Positions 23,073-35,570 of a stretch of DNA of 64,000 nt are shown one piece after another. The position numbers and the translations under genes were made by a program. The notes under the pieces are model-generated. The model did no database searches. It was not told the DNA's origin and worked only from the letters and a program-made list of their open reading frames with translations. Source of the stretch: Jackrogersella multiformis (lineage: Eukaryota; Ascomycota; Sordariomycetes; Xylariales; Hypoxylaceae); assembly GCA_902806575.1 (NCBI GenBank), contig CADCXD010000011.1, positions 1,798,001 to 1,862,000 of the forward strand, given 5' to 3'. Within the stretch, counting starts at the first letter, position 1. The number at the start of each line of letters is the position of its first letter.

Positions 23073-23225
23073 TTAAGAGCACTTCTCACACGGAACGTCG
23101 TAGTAGACTGGTTCATCTTTAGGGCCTTTCTCACATCCACCAAACGAATTCGGGGATTCAGCGCAGGAAGCAGGTTGTCTCTCGGTGCAGCCGCACGAGT
23201 ACTTGATATAGTAAATGGTACACAT
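23073..23225 (-). CDS. small cysteine-rich protein, 50 aa
   Basis: The ATG at 23225 starts MCTIYYIKYSCGCTERQPAS and the frame ends PVYYDVPCEKCS at the TAA at 23073. There are seven cysteines in 50 residues, with CGC near the start and CEKC at the end, a spacing that looks like a small metal-binding or disulfide protein. There is no signal peptide. The N-terminal pattern MC-x(3)-Y-Y-x(3)-Y-x-C-G-C resembles small uncharacterised ascomycete proteins with the same opening. The frame is also open upstream, where it looks like translated leader, so the internal ATG is chosen by the protein's character. Function unknown. Confidence 0.5.
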   Translation of the reverse strand: MCTIYYIKYSCGCTERQPASCAESPNSFGGCEKGPKDEPVYYDVPCEKCS

Positions 23226-24700
23226 GATGAATGTCTTGGGTTTTCTAAGACGGTGTAGTTGCTTGAAAATTCGTGACGAAGATTTGAATCTATCAGCCTC
23301 TGTGTTAGCAAGTGCCCATACTAGCCTGCATGGTATGGACGAACTAGTATGCTCAATCTCAATGGAAGTTGTTTCTTTGGTGAGATAGCTCGGTGGTCTC
23401 GAACAAGTGTCAGATATAGCGTAAAAGGAGTTGTTGATAAGACTTGGTTCAAGTAGCTTGAGGGGAGTGTAGCTGAAGTGTGTGAAGATGAGAAGCAAGC
23501 TTGAATATCGTAGTGGGCGGAAGGGTAGAATTTATAGATGTTGTAAAGCGGGCTCATGAAATCGTTCTGATGGATGATTAAACGGATATATCTGCCAGAT
23601 CCCTTGTTTGTCACGAGAGTCGACCACACTGACTGTAAGCAACTTAGGTGCGGTAGCATTAGTTGGTAGACTGCCTCGAAGCCTTCGCGGCGGCGACAAA
23701 TCGAGAGATGACCTTGTTAGGGAAAGAATATCTTTCTAGGCTAGAGTGACATGTGGTGTGTGTAGATGAGTGGCCGTCATCAGACCATTATGGTAGTCAC
23801 CGTCTTGTTGCCAACATGTAGTATCTTAGAGGGCTGAAGGACTTGTAGAGAAAAGGGGAAAGTGGAATATAAGCTGCTGCAGTTGGAAGCCAGGATATGC
23901 GGCCGCCGACACCACGCGTGGGTTCTGCGGCAGCCGTTTATGCATCCGCGAGTCGGTGGAGAACTTGGGATTGGGATTGGGATTGGAGTCGAGTTTCGAA
24001 CGAACCATTGGACGTAGTCGTAAACGTCATCTAGTCAAAGTACCAGAATTGCCCGGTCTCTCTCCTTCTCACACGCACGCACACGCACACACACGCACAC
24101 ACTTCACCCACGCAGGCCGAAGGCTCAGTCCCGTACTAGGATCTAGCTACCCGTGAATAGAGCAGGGGTATTGCGGCGTTCCGATCAAGAAGATCAAGTA
24201 GAAACCGGTGGAGAGAAATATAAAATGAGTTAAATCGAGGGCGAGCCAGTGGGGGAGCGTTGACGTTCAAATCAAGGTAGTTCTAAAAGGTTTTCGATCC
24301 CTTCCAGCCAATCCGATTAGACAATTAGGGTCGACCTCTGCCCTAGCATGTAGAAATATGCGTCTGACAGGTTCCTGCAAACCAGTTGGCAGGGTATGCG
24401 CATGATCCCGGGTTTATTGCGTTTGCTTGTTCCTCTGATTGTAACCGTTGGCTGCGTTGATTTCATCATTACCTAGGAGGTAGGTATACTTAGTTACTGT
24501 CATGTATCACCACATCGCCGCTAGGTACCGGGCAACCATTCAGTACCTAAGTATCCAACAATAGTATGATCTTCTCCTACCTAGTGTAGAACTCGAGGAT
24601 TCCCGTAAAACACTTCACGATTTAAAAAGCCCAGCCCCCGAGGCTTGTTGACTGTTAGGTTTGCCTAGGGTACGCCACACTGGCAGAGAAGTCGATATTT

Positions 24701-24724
24701 GCGGTTGCGGTTGCGGTTGCGGTT
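24701..24724 (+). repeat. GCGGTT hexamer tandem (4 copies)
   Basis: Four perfect copies of GCGGTT, followed by a diverged copy. A simple microsatellite in intergenic DNA. Confidence 0.85.
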
Positions 24725-26100
24725 GAGGTGGCAGTTAATCGGACCCGGTGCCCTATTTGGGGTGAAGCGTTACGTACTTAATCGTACATCTCTTTTTGTT
24801 TTGTTTTTTCCCGATTGCTTGCTTGTGCTAAACTTCAAGGGCCAAGTGGGCCGGCCATCTGAGCAGCGAGCAATGAGAGATCTAGATAGGGGAGTGTAAA
24901 CTATGACCGTCCAGTACGAATAGGGTAAATCAGAGAAAATAAAAAGGAATTGAAATAAAATAAAAATTCTTTTTTCTCTGTTATGGGCAGATGTACATCG
25001 AATCCTTCCCGTTGGGACCGAATGCATACCTGTAGGTACGGAGCATGTCTGCGGCATGTGTCAAGAAGTGAGGCCCCAGGCCCCAGGCCCCAAGTGCATA
25101 CCCCTGACATACCTCATGGAGGTAGGGAGGTCATCCATGTCGTAGCTTACCGTAGGTACCTAGATGGTGTGTGGCTATAACAGTAATGTCTAACATACAT
25201 ATTACATACCTAGGTACATATTACATACATGTACATAAGAAGAATAAGAAGAAAAAATAGCGAAAATGTGAGTAAGTGTGAGATTGGGAAAAATAATTAA
25301 GTGGAATGGATCAATTCTGGGATTTTGGGATTCTGGGGGCAAGGGAGTCTGGTAGAGGTACCTAGGTACCTAGCTGATCGTGGATGAGAAACTGCAACTG
25401 GACCGGGGTGCTCTAGCAGACTACCTACCTAGGTACGTAGGTAGCACACCTAAATACACTAAATACGTAGGTACCTAGGTACGTAACCTTAAAATCTCAC
25501 CCACAATAAAAACGGCGAGTCTCTAAAGTCTCCAACATCAAACCATCCACCATCCACCACCAATCCAGCATCAAGCCTGTATCCCAGTTGATGATACAAA
25601 CAAATGGTTTCCCACGCCTTGTCACACATGAGAAGGTAGATTGCATGAGACTCCGGGAGATAAAAAGAGAAAGAGAAGAAAATTACCCGATGCGTGACAG
25701 AACACACACAAAACCAGAACACAGAAACATACCTAAGTACCTACTTACGTAGGTAGAGGTAGAGGTAGAACACAGGATACAGGATACAGTCCTGGAGGAT
25801 ACAGGATACAGAACACAGAACACGACCTTGAGATATATGTACATTACCTAGGTAGGTACCTGCCTACCTAGGTACCTAAGGTCCGGCAGCACATCATTCA
25901 TGCAAAGAACATTCGCCGGCCCAGTTTTGCAAAAGACCGGGAATCGGGGTCTAGAGACGGCTGATTCCAGAAGAATTCTGAAGGTCGTTGCTGGATTGTT
26001 ACTTTACACACCATCATCTCATCCTACTCATACCCCCAATAAGGGTGAAGATCACTTAGCCTAGTCATATCCACCCACTGAGGTCGTCATCTCCAACTTG

Positions 26101-26210
26101 ATACCTACCTACCTACCTACCTAGGTAGATACCCCTAGGTAGGCAACCAGGTAAGTGCCTATTCAGCTACTTACCTAGGTACCTACCTTGGTAGGTAGGT
26201 AGGTAGGCGT
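26101..26210. repeat. ACCT/AGGT inverted repeat cluster
   Basis: The left end has five tandem TACC/ACCT units (26102-26122) and the right end has (GGTA) units at 26189-26207 that are their reverse complement. CCTAGGTA palindromes lie between. The whole 110 bases can fold into a long hairpin. It is the densest example in this window of the intergenic TAGG/CCTA family. Confidence 0.8.
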
Positions 26211-26384
26211 ACCAATGTGTTGCCGTTGGCTACTCAGCTACTCCTATCATGGGTTCATGAGTAACTACCAAAGTAACTGTCCAGGTGTATTTCCAACTTC
26301 CAACTTCTCCTTACCTACCTAGATACCTACCTAGGTAGATATCCTTCATACGTATATGGACATACCATATGGACATACCTACAA

Positions 26385-26415
26385 GGCCCGTCTCACTAGC
26401 CGAGTGGGACGGGCC
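26385..26415. repeat. 13-bp hairpin, GGCCCGTCTCACT stem
   Basis: GGCCCGTCTCACT and AGTGGGACGGGCC pair over 13 bp with one G-T wobble around the 5-base loop AGCCG. It is GC-rich in an AT-rich region and stands apart from the TAGG/CCTA repeats. No T-run follows, so it is not an obvious terminator, and its role is unknown. Confidence 0.75.
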
Positions 26416-27156
26416 GGTTGCCGTTTATCTCATCTGCTGGGATACCAGAACGAACAACCAGGCCCCAGGTTTTAGCATCTAACATACTCCAGCATCTAGA
26501 GTAACTGTGCGCCAGGGGGTGGGCAACAAGACCGTCGAAACGATGGTACATGATCCAACACCCCATCGTGAAAATCTCTGACCAGATGCAGAATAGCCCT
26601 GCATGAAGCAAGGGATAACATACTGAACAAGAATCTACGGCACATGCGCTTAATTAGTTCGGCATCGCTTGATAGACTTCCACTGCCCTGTCAACCACCA
26701 AGTTTTGCCAATCTATATCTAAATCTAAAGTTAAAATTGTTGGTGGTGGCCGTTGACACCCGAGAGATTATCGGGCACTAGTCTTTAACTAGACCTCCAT
26801 GATGTGGATTAGCCGCTCTGGTTCATCGGCTAACTATAAACTCGAACACTACCGCAATAGCATTTGTCCACCTGCCTCTCCTGATCAATGTGGACCCCCA
26901 ATAAAAAGGGCCACGGGTTGATCCAGTCGCGGATAGAGAGACAAATATCGGGGTACGTCCAACCTCATACGCGTCAATCGGCATGTAACACTACGAGCAG
27001 GAAGACAACCAAATGAGGCACTAACTCGAATCTCACTACGTTGATAATCCCCCTATTTAAAAGAGTCAGAGGGGGACAGAAGTAGAAGATTCGGAGTAGG
27101 CGACAATATATTATTTCAACCAACATCTAATAGAACAGCCTTACGGCCCGCGGCTT

Positions 27157-27333
27157 ATGCGGCCGTCCCTCCGTGAGAGCGTATCTCGGCTGCCTCGCAG
27201 AACTGCGGCCCCAAACGCGACCCGGCTCTACCAACTGGCTTTATATGTCGCCTCCAACGCCATGGCTCGCTTTCTAACCTACAGCGATCTTGAATCAAGT
27301 GACCCTTTAATCTCTAGAAGCCCCTTATGCTGA
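27157..27333 (+). other. GC-rich 58-codon open segment, possible gene relic
   Basis: ATG at 27157, TGA at 27331. The frame gives RLYQLALYVASNAMARFLTY in its middle, with coding-like composition, and stays open about 50 bases upstream of the ATG. It sits in AT-rich DNA that otherwise has stops everywhere. I do not recognise it; it may be the remnant of an older gene. Confidence 0.2.
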
Positions 27334-29362
27334 CCAAAGTTATATTATCGAAGACCTATCCTGCAACCATGAGGCTGATTTCTCTGCAGCAGCAGAATTT
27401 TTCGGGCGAAGCCTTGTAGGCCTAACATTATGAGAAATTACTACAGCGTACCACTAGTCCTCAACCTCTTCGGATGTCCCAGTACTGACCTACACGCAAC
27501 TATGCTTTCGAGCTCTACTTAGAAGTACCTAAGTGAGCCTAATTCGGGACCGACAACTTAGTTCGGTCTCCCGCTTGACCGACTGACACCGGAATGGCCA
27601 CTACCTAGGTATCTATCTCATTAGGAAGTCGGGCTTTCTCTATGATCACTGGTGTAGCCAACCGCCAAGCGTGACTCGCTGCACTTGACCCCTTAATTTT
27701 CGTGCAGAGCTGGTGTGGATGCTTCTTCTAGTCCTATCACATTCTATCTTAGTAGAAGAACGGCTTTGTCACGGCTCAATTATATGCGGGATCAGGGGGT
27801 TGTCGGGGACAGCAGTTGCAACTTACTCAACCTAAATTTTGCCACTGCTACTAGGAGAGAGAATCCTGAAAAGTTTCTTTTTCATGTCAGCAAGTGCAGT
27901 TATAGTTGAGTTACTAAACTCATCTAGGTAGCATACATAGGCGTGTGCTTGGTGCGCCGGGATCGAGCGGCACTGGGACGTTCCGTCACAAACAGTCAAG
28001 GGCCTACACAGCACCTATTCTCTTAGGGTTTCTCAGAAGAGGTTCCTGTTCCGGTTCGGTTCAGAACGACTTCTCAAAACTCTAGGTTTGCGGCGGTTGT
28101 GCGCGCGGAATCTGGCCAATCACTATGCCGCGCGGCCAAAATAAGCGCCTGCTCTTTGCGTACCACACTGTCGGGTCTGCTTACTTTTATCATCACCATC
28201 ACTCGAGGCAGAGAATCCGTCTTCTAAGTCGTCGATCATGAATCCAAATACACGACAGAATTGGCAATTATATCCAATCTTAGAATCGGAGCGGTGTTCC
28301 GCGCATGTTGGTGTGTTACCTACTCGGCGCAGGACACCTAGGTAGTCCATCCTCGAATATGGGACATGGGGGGGAAATATGCGCAATTGCCAACCAACTC
28401 CGATGTCGACAGAGTAGCACAGGTGTAATATATGTTCGTATGCATGGGGAAGCCATTATGGGTGTGGAGTTGGTGTGAATGCGGTTCTTTCAACCTACTC
28501 GCAAAGCCAAGGGTCCTGAACAAGAATAGCCAGGAGCCCCCTATTCACTTCAGCCACCAACAGCCATCACACACCCTTCTTGGGGGCAGCGAGCTCCTCT
28601 TGGTATTCCTACCTATCTCGGTCCGAACCTTCTATACCTGTCTACACACGGATTCTTTCGTGTTGTGATATGGACCGACGACTAGTAAGGGGCCTAGCTC
28701 CGGCTTGATATTTAGAAGGGGCTTGGAGTGATGGTAAGCTGTAACAATACCTAGATAAAATATTATCAATCACTTTTGGTCCGTCTTGGTCTCAGTGCCG
28801 CGATACGAGGTTAGTTGATTCTCAACTTAATGATATCGACGGCCATGTACTGGCTTCCCTGATCCCCAAGCCGGGCTTCACACTTTGATGGTTCGAACCG
28901 AATGGGGTAATACTCGTTAGAACCTACCTTCTAGTGTTGACTTTAGTACCTATAGTCCGCATATAATTAAAAATGGAAAGGAGTACGTTTTCCCATGGAA
29001 CTTAATGACGATAGAGAAGTAGGGTGAAAGTACCTGTACGTATCAGTATAATAGGGGGGTTAATAACTCTACATCTTGTCACTTGTTCCAACAAGTTGCA
29101 TCTTCTGGTTCTTGCAAACCTGTAAGAAGCACTCCTCCATCCTTCATCTGCAAGAAAATCACTGGACACTAACCAATGGACCGGCGTCGTTACCGTCTTC
29201 TCTTGACACCCTTATGTCCTCTCCAAGACACAGTCCCACCATTACGGGGGGGAAACGCGTGATGATTTCTAGGCTCCATCATTAAAGTAGGACGGACCTT
29301 GTGCAATACAATCGAAAGAAACTCTTCTCTAGAAACCGTTACTTCCCCGTAGGTACCTAGCT

Positions 29363-29473
29363 ATGCGGAAACGTGGGTGTGTGATGTGCAGAGGTCGCCG
29401 AATCGAATGTGTCAAGTGCCACAGACTACTACCTTACCATCACCTACAGACCAACTCCTTTAGACTTCTCTAG
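29363..29473 (+). pseudogene. relic of a Zn2Cys6 zinc-cluster domain
   Basis: A 36-codon frame begins MRKRGCVMCRGRRIECVKCH. This matches the first half of a fungal Zn(II)2Cys6 DNA-binding domain (G-C-x2-C-R-x-R-R-I-x-C) with correct C-x2-C-x6-C spacing. The second half, which should supply three more cysteines, is lost after the fourth C, and the frame stops at 29471. No regulatory middle region follows. I read it as the N-terminus of a decayed transcription-factor gene; chance resemblance is possible because the match is short. Confidence 0.45.
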
Positions 29474-32400
29474 CGAATCATGTTCATAACACCGAGTCTG
29501 CAAAAGACTACAAGTCCGCGTGTACGTGTAGGTAAGGTAAGGCAAGGTGAGTTATTATTGGCAATATGACACTCAGCGAAAGCCTTAGTGGGAAACCAGT
29601 CACTTCTTATAATGAACGAATGGGATGAACAGGAGCAATCGAGACGGCAGGTGCCCAATATCGGCGTGCTAGCTTACACGGCAGTCAACTAAGTAGTATG
29701 CTTTTATCTACCATCTTAACTTTCTCGTAGATTATTTATGGGATAAAGAGGCTACTGCGTAATTTAGGCATACCACCCCCTTTATGGCCACAAGGACATG
29801 ATTATAAGCCCTGTCTTTGCCACCATGATATGGCCAGTATAAACATTCCTATACTATTTCGATGGCTAGTGTTGAATTTGAATGCCACAAGGCAAGAAAA
29901 CCAAGCAAGGTCAATCATTTTCTGCTCCAAGACCGTGTTAGACCCATGATATAGGAGTATTCTGTTGATATTTTCCCCTGAAGGATATCATACTGGATTC
30001 CAGTAAATTTTATCGAATATAGCAATTCGAACTGTATCTCTACTAATATCTACCCCACAGGACTGAAATGCTGCAAGGGAGGCATATTTTTCAAAATAAC
30101 TCCAACCAACTCAGCTTTATAAAGCTTCTCTTGCACTGCGCATCCGAATTTAGTATACACAGCCTCCTCCTGACCTCACCTATTCGACGTAGCGAGCTCA
30201 CTTAGCAGCTATTCCTAAGAAAATACATCACATACAAAGTAGGAAGAGATGGAAATAGAGAGGACCTAAAAACACCAACACCAGCTTGCAATCAAGTCCA
30301 AATATCCTTTACTATCCCGATACTCTAGGTAAGTGGTCTTGCCTCGAATCTCTTTGAGGGACATATGTACAGATATACAGCATCACACCCCTTGATCAGA
30401 GCAGGTTCTAGCGAAATGTGAAAGGGCAGGATTATTACACAGAATGGTATTAAATTCTGCCCCTTCACTCTCGGCATCCGGGTACCTGAAGGGTAGTATA
30501 CATGAGGAGTCAATGAATATAGTTTATAAGAGTGTAAAGCATGGACGTCGCAGTGGAAGAATAGGCCTAGAGGTATGGTGGGAAAGCCCATGTTCCATGA
30601 CTATTTGCGACACTCATACCAAATAAAGACATGTAAAATCCCTATTTTATGGGAACCGAGAACTCTAGTGAGGTGAAGGGTCTATTCTAAGACTAATATT
30701 ATTCTCTAGGTCACTTTCTTTCCTCAACTCCCTTCTAGCCATATCCGTCCACAATTCCATATACGCTGTGGATGGACTCAAAATGATGCGGATTTAACAG
30801 TGCGTTATCCTGTCAATCAACTTGACAATTATGAATGAGGGACCCCAGCGTTACGCCATCTGTGTTGTTACCATGTCCAAACCAACAAAGGATTCCTATT
30901 CCGTGTTGACGATTAAGCACTCTTTGGTTGCAACCCAAAATGCCTACGTAGTTTGTTTATTAGCATAAGGCTATATATATTACGATACGATCAATTACAG
31001 GTCTCTCACATAATTCCCCTGCATACTGCGTCTTATACTATTATGATAACCTTGATCTGTCGTGATCAATCGCCAATTGCTACTTGGGCGGTTCCTGATC
31101 AATCACGGAAGCTGTATCCGGAGTGTATCGTACATGTATTATATTTAGCGAAATGAAGCCTCGGTGTTAGCTAAGCAGGTATTGCGTTACTTCTCGCTGT
31201 ATTAGGCCGAGAAACCTCATGATTCAATATATCTCGGATCATGACGGTGTTTTGACCGACGTTCACCTTACGAATGACCAGGGCAAGACGTGGGGGACTG
31301 GACGGGATCCAACGAAGACGTTACTATGTATTGGCGCTACGAGGCTCGTATATGATATCCCGTATATATACGTATTTTCTAAATTAATATAAAATCCTTT
31401 TATACCAATCGCCTCCTGTTGGTTGGGACCTTGCGACAATCTGGAACGGTACAGCCTCTGTCAATGACACCTACCAATACCACACCCTGAAATTTCTTGA
31501 GTTCAGGTACCGACGCTGGTATGCCATCTTATATAACTCAGAGACTTCTAGAATCACCGAAATCTAGATCTAAAGGGCGCAAGGTGGTTTGTTATACACG
31601 GGTCTATGACAGCACTCAGGCATAATGAACTCGCAACTACGTCGGCTCGGCCATTGCATTCCACCTTGAAACTTGTCTACGCCCCTTCTAGTTGGATATA
31701 TATAGTTTGTCAAGACATTAGGGTCATACTAAGACTGAGAGATAGGAAAACGATATGCCCCCTTTTATATTATGTGACTCCACGGAATACTTAGAGACCT
31801 TACCCCTATTCCCAGATAGATTCACCTTTTAGAGCATATATACATATATGCATATACCTGCATGTCGATTCATCTTTTGAATTAGTGGATATTTACGCTG
31901 CTTTGTAAGCATTCTTTTACTTGATATATTCTTACAGGTGCATACAGAAGTAGCTAATCAATCATATCCAGAGTGTATCGAGAATATCAAGAAAGAAGGT
32001 GTTACCTTTTAAGAGGCAATTACCGTTTTAAGAAGGACCGATATCTCCGGGTGGCTCCTGAGAGATCTCTCATAGGACCCCTCCGAACAATCCCGTTAGC
32101 GGCTTGGCCCACCCAATCGCAGGCGGTTCAACCTCCGAACTCAGAGCCATTCTTGCCATTCTCGCCCGTGATGCTCCGGGGGGCCGGGTGTCTTTGCTGT
32201 TGATTTAAAGTCGAGAGGAGCCGCATCTCATTTCTCCACACCTTCTCGTTCATATCAGATGTTGTCGGAAGTTCTGAGCCTCAGGATGAGCCGTGGGCGA
32301 CTTCTCGCGTCGAGCCCGTTCGCCCGTATACCGCTGAGAGCCGAGGGTACGATTTTTATTTATTACTTCATCCCCAATCGGATCGGATCGAACGTCATTC

Positions 32401-32945
32401 CTACCTCGGATATAAGATAACGAGTACAAAGCCGGACATTCGTTGCGTGCTTGTGCTCGATGTACTCGATGTACTCGATTGCTTTATGCCTGGCTATTCG
32501 TTGCCAATTGTGCACCCCACGTGTGCGTGCGTGTTTCTCCTTTTGTGCTATGCGCTCATAGCCCGGACATGTATCACTATGTCCGTGGCAACGGCGCTCA
32601 CGCCCAATCAGAGCCGTAATGGGAGGGATAGATAGGGCACTAGCAAGCCTGCTCACCCCCCGGCCAACACCACTCCATCAAGCCGGGATTGGATTTCTTA
32701 GGAGGGCGCGGGCGCGGATGCTTACCTGCTGAAACCACACGCACTCTGCGGCACAAAGAGAAAAAAAACCACCTTTACGGTAGGTCTTGGCGACTCACTA
32801 CTAGAAACGCATATGATGGGTCATGGCTGCTCGAGGCGTGCCTAGTATATTGGCATATGTATGGAAATGTGTGTGTGGGGGTACAAACCTTGGCGACCCT
32901 GGCCTTCTATCTCTTCCAACCCTCCGTTGGAGGACTGACATTGTG

Positions 32946-32952
32946 TATAAAG
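32946..32952 (+). promoter_or_regulatory. TATA box of the 33147 gene
   Basis: TATAAAG lies 195 bases before the ATG at 33147, followed by a C/T- then A-rich leader. Position and context suit a fungal core promoter with a 5' UTR of about 150 bases. Confidence 0.45.
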
Positions 32953-33146
32953 GACGCATCCCATTCTTCTGGATTCTCGTTCTCTTCGAATTGTTCTTCA
33001 TCCCACAGCCTGAGACAAAGCAAGAACTCTATTGAACACTTCAAAGTTTAAGCACCTCGAACCTATTACTATCGAAGCATATCTTGTCTAACTCACGAAC
33101 AAACATATTATCAACTATTACTCTTTAACCTACTTTACAAGCAAAA

Positions 33147-33395
33147 ATGTCTTCCGCTCAGAACCTTGCCGAGCACGTCCGCAGCCAGCAGCCCCAGACA
33201 TTCCTGTCTCTTGCTCCCACGACCTCTGCTTCCTACCCCACCGCTGAGAGCATCAAGCCGGCCACCAACCCCCGTCGCAGCTCGAGCCACAGCAGCGTCG
33301 GCAGCCTGCGCTTCCTGAAGCTCGGCCCCGTCCACTACGGCGAGCACCCTGGCGAGCACAAGGAGGACTTCCACGAGGTCGCCGTCATCGAGTAA
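33147..33395 (+). CDS. small conserved-looking protein, 82 aa, function unknown
   Basis: Intronless, ATG at 33147, preceded by an A-rich leader (CAAGCAAAAATGTC). The protein is hydrophilic and probably partly disordered, with PRRSSSHSSVGSLRF, a stretch of likely phosphorylated serines, in the middle. The C-terminus, FLKLGPVHYGEHPGEHKED, is the part most likely to be conserved. Codons end almost always in C or G, unlike the surrounding AT-rich DNA, which points to a strongly expressed gene. A TATAAAG box lies 195 bases upstream. There is no signal peptide or membrane segment. I believe similar short proteins exist in other Sordariomycetes but cannot name the family. Confidence 0.8.
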   Translation: MSSAQNLAEHVRSQQPQTFLSLAPTTSASYPTAESIKPATNPRRSSSHSSVGSLRFLKLGPVHYGEHPGEHKEDFHEVAVIE

Positions 33396-35476
33396 ATCCC
33401 GGCTAGCCTACAGCAAACCCCATCTTATCATTTCACTCTTTGTATTGAAAGCTTTGGAGAAAAGCTGGAAGATAAAAAAAAACTTGGCGCAATAACGGGC
33501 TGAGCCTTGACGACATGACCAACTAAAGTGTTACGATCTATTTCAAAATAGCATGCAACTAAATGGAAGGGAGGCTTGTTTTATTTGGTTACTGTTCTGT
33601 TGATTTCTGCGGCGTTCTATGGGACTTGGAGAGCGATGGATCCGGAACGGCTGGGATGGATGGATGGGCACACTGATTACCCAAGATACCTCAAATATAC
33701 ACAATACAGTTTCGTAAAATTCATGGTACACACCTTAATGTGTGAAAATCCCGAGTTTCTTACTTAGGGCGGTTATTTAAGATCTTGCCGTTTTAGCTTT
33801 TATTGGTGTATGCTGTATTCAGGAATCTCAAATGGATGGAATGGATCGATTTTCACATGCGGGAGAGGAAAAGCATGCGTTCCACAACTCCTATTCCTCT
33901 TTTGCGCGAATATATGAGGTACCTTCGTAGGTACGTAGGTAGTTGCAGTCAGCGGGCCAGTCATGTATGCGCACTAGAGCATGTCCAGGGCCTAAGTCAC
34001 ATCCACCTCTTTGACGTGTTCTAGCTTAGCTGCCTATATAATAGTAGCAATATCAGAACGGGGACCGCATACACCATCCGCAAGCAGTAAGAGTGAGCAG
34101 CGTCGATACATTGAATCATCCCCTTGTTGTATTTCCTCATCCCCCATCCCCCATCGCGTAGTTCGCTGTTAGAAGGCACAGCGCAACTCGTGATTGGACC
34201 GCATGACAAAACCTGTCCGCCCCTCCCTTGCTGCTCGAAACACATCGTAGACCTTCTAGAGCCTAGACGACTATATAATGAGACGAATAGTGTGGACACA
34301 TTTACTTGTGAATCATGTTCTATCCATCGAATGTAGATATCCATACCCGACGATGGCTGCTTTGCCAGCCCACTCATATTCACCTACTATACGATTTACA
34401 ATCACAAGGGACCAAGTGAATACCAAGAAGGATTCTTGCGATAAATGTTCTAGGACTTGGCAGAGAAGCAGAAGCAGGGTAGGTGAAGGCAGAGCGAGAC
34501 CAACAGTAAACAATGGATGTCATAGGCATTATTATTATTAGTAGCAGTACTACGTATGTAGTACCTATGTAGTATGTAGTATAACAGATACGGAGTTAGA
34601 GACTTTTGCCAATCAAATACTAGGTAATACATATACGACGGGGACCCTTATCCGCTTAGCTTACACGGGATGACCATGACCACCCCGCCGATCAGATAAC
34701 TTCCAGCATGGGTCGTGCAGCACATGCTACCGCCACCTACTATAATAATCCTAGCTCATAAAAAGAGGGACAGAGCAGCAGAGACAGAGACAGAGAGAGC
34801 TTGGAGCTCCAGAGCTCCAGACCTTACCAAGCCGGGGGAGCAAACCGTCTACTAAGCAACCAAGGTACCAACCTGCTACCCTAGTAGTATCACAAGCTTT
34901 TGTTTCCGACCTCAAGCTTTGAAACCAAACATCTAATCTACATAATATGGATGGTTTCTAAGCTGCCAAGGGCATCGATGATGCTTGGCTGTAGGTAGTT
35001 TTGTTTTATTGACTTCCATTTTTAAACCCGAGGAAACGGATCTACGTTTCAATCTTACCTAGCGGTTTACACTACTGACTAGCTGACTACTCTCTAGTAG
35101 GCATGCAGTAACTGAGAGGTAAGTATCCATTTGTTACTATTACTATTACATCGTAGCTGCATAGTAATTAACACGGTGTATAATATACACTAGGTAGTAA
35201 GTAACAACTACCTACCTACCCGATCGACATAAGAGGCTGATATGTATAATAAGCCCACCGACTTTTACTACGTGAACCTTGCCGGCGGTCGCTTATCAAG
35301 CGCCAAGTTTGTGGATGTCTAAGGTATGCATAGGGGGGGCATACCGCACTGCCGCATACCGAATGCACATCTAGGTACTATAGCAGTGCATATGTACATA
35401 TCTAGAGCTCTAGATTTATGTAGGCTGTATAATTAATCAATCCATGCCGGCATATACGTTGCAATGTAAGCTTTAT

Positions 35477-35518
35477 GGCTGAATCCCTTTGGCTGAATCC
35501 CTTTGGCTGAATCCCTTT
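35477..35518 (+). repeat. 14-bp tandem, GGCTGAATCCCTTT x3
   Basis: Three perfect head-to-tail copies of a 14-mer. A local duplication in intergenic DNA, less than 60 bases from another tandem at 35571. Confidence 0.9.
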
Positions 35519-35570
35519 TCTGACGTCTTCGCTACCTTATCCACGGCCTTGGGATTATGCCGCCTTGACC

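Larger units (their letters stand above)
23226..33146. other. large gene desert with repeats and relics
   Basis: Nearly 10 kb without a convincing intact gene. It holds a CA-type microsatellite (about 24069-24105), GCGGTT and GGCCCCA tandems, dense TACCTAGGTA clusters between 24470 and 26340, a strong hairpin at 26385-26415, a GC-rich open segment at 27157-27333 and a zinc-cluster relic at 29363-29473. From 28.5 to 33 kb the repeat motif becomes rare and the sequence is plain AT-rich DNA. Confidence 0.5.

Noticed and set aside
28123..28386. 87-codon minus-strand frame with CQFCRVFG, vaguely like the N-terminus of HET-type proteins
   Set aside because: Two cysteines and a short phrase are not enough; no further matching segments follow.
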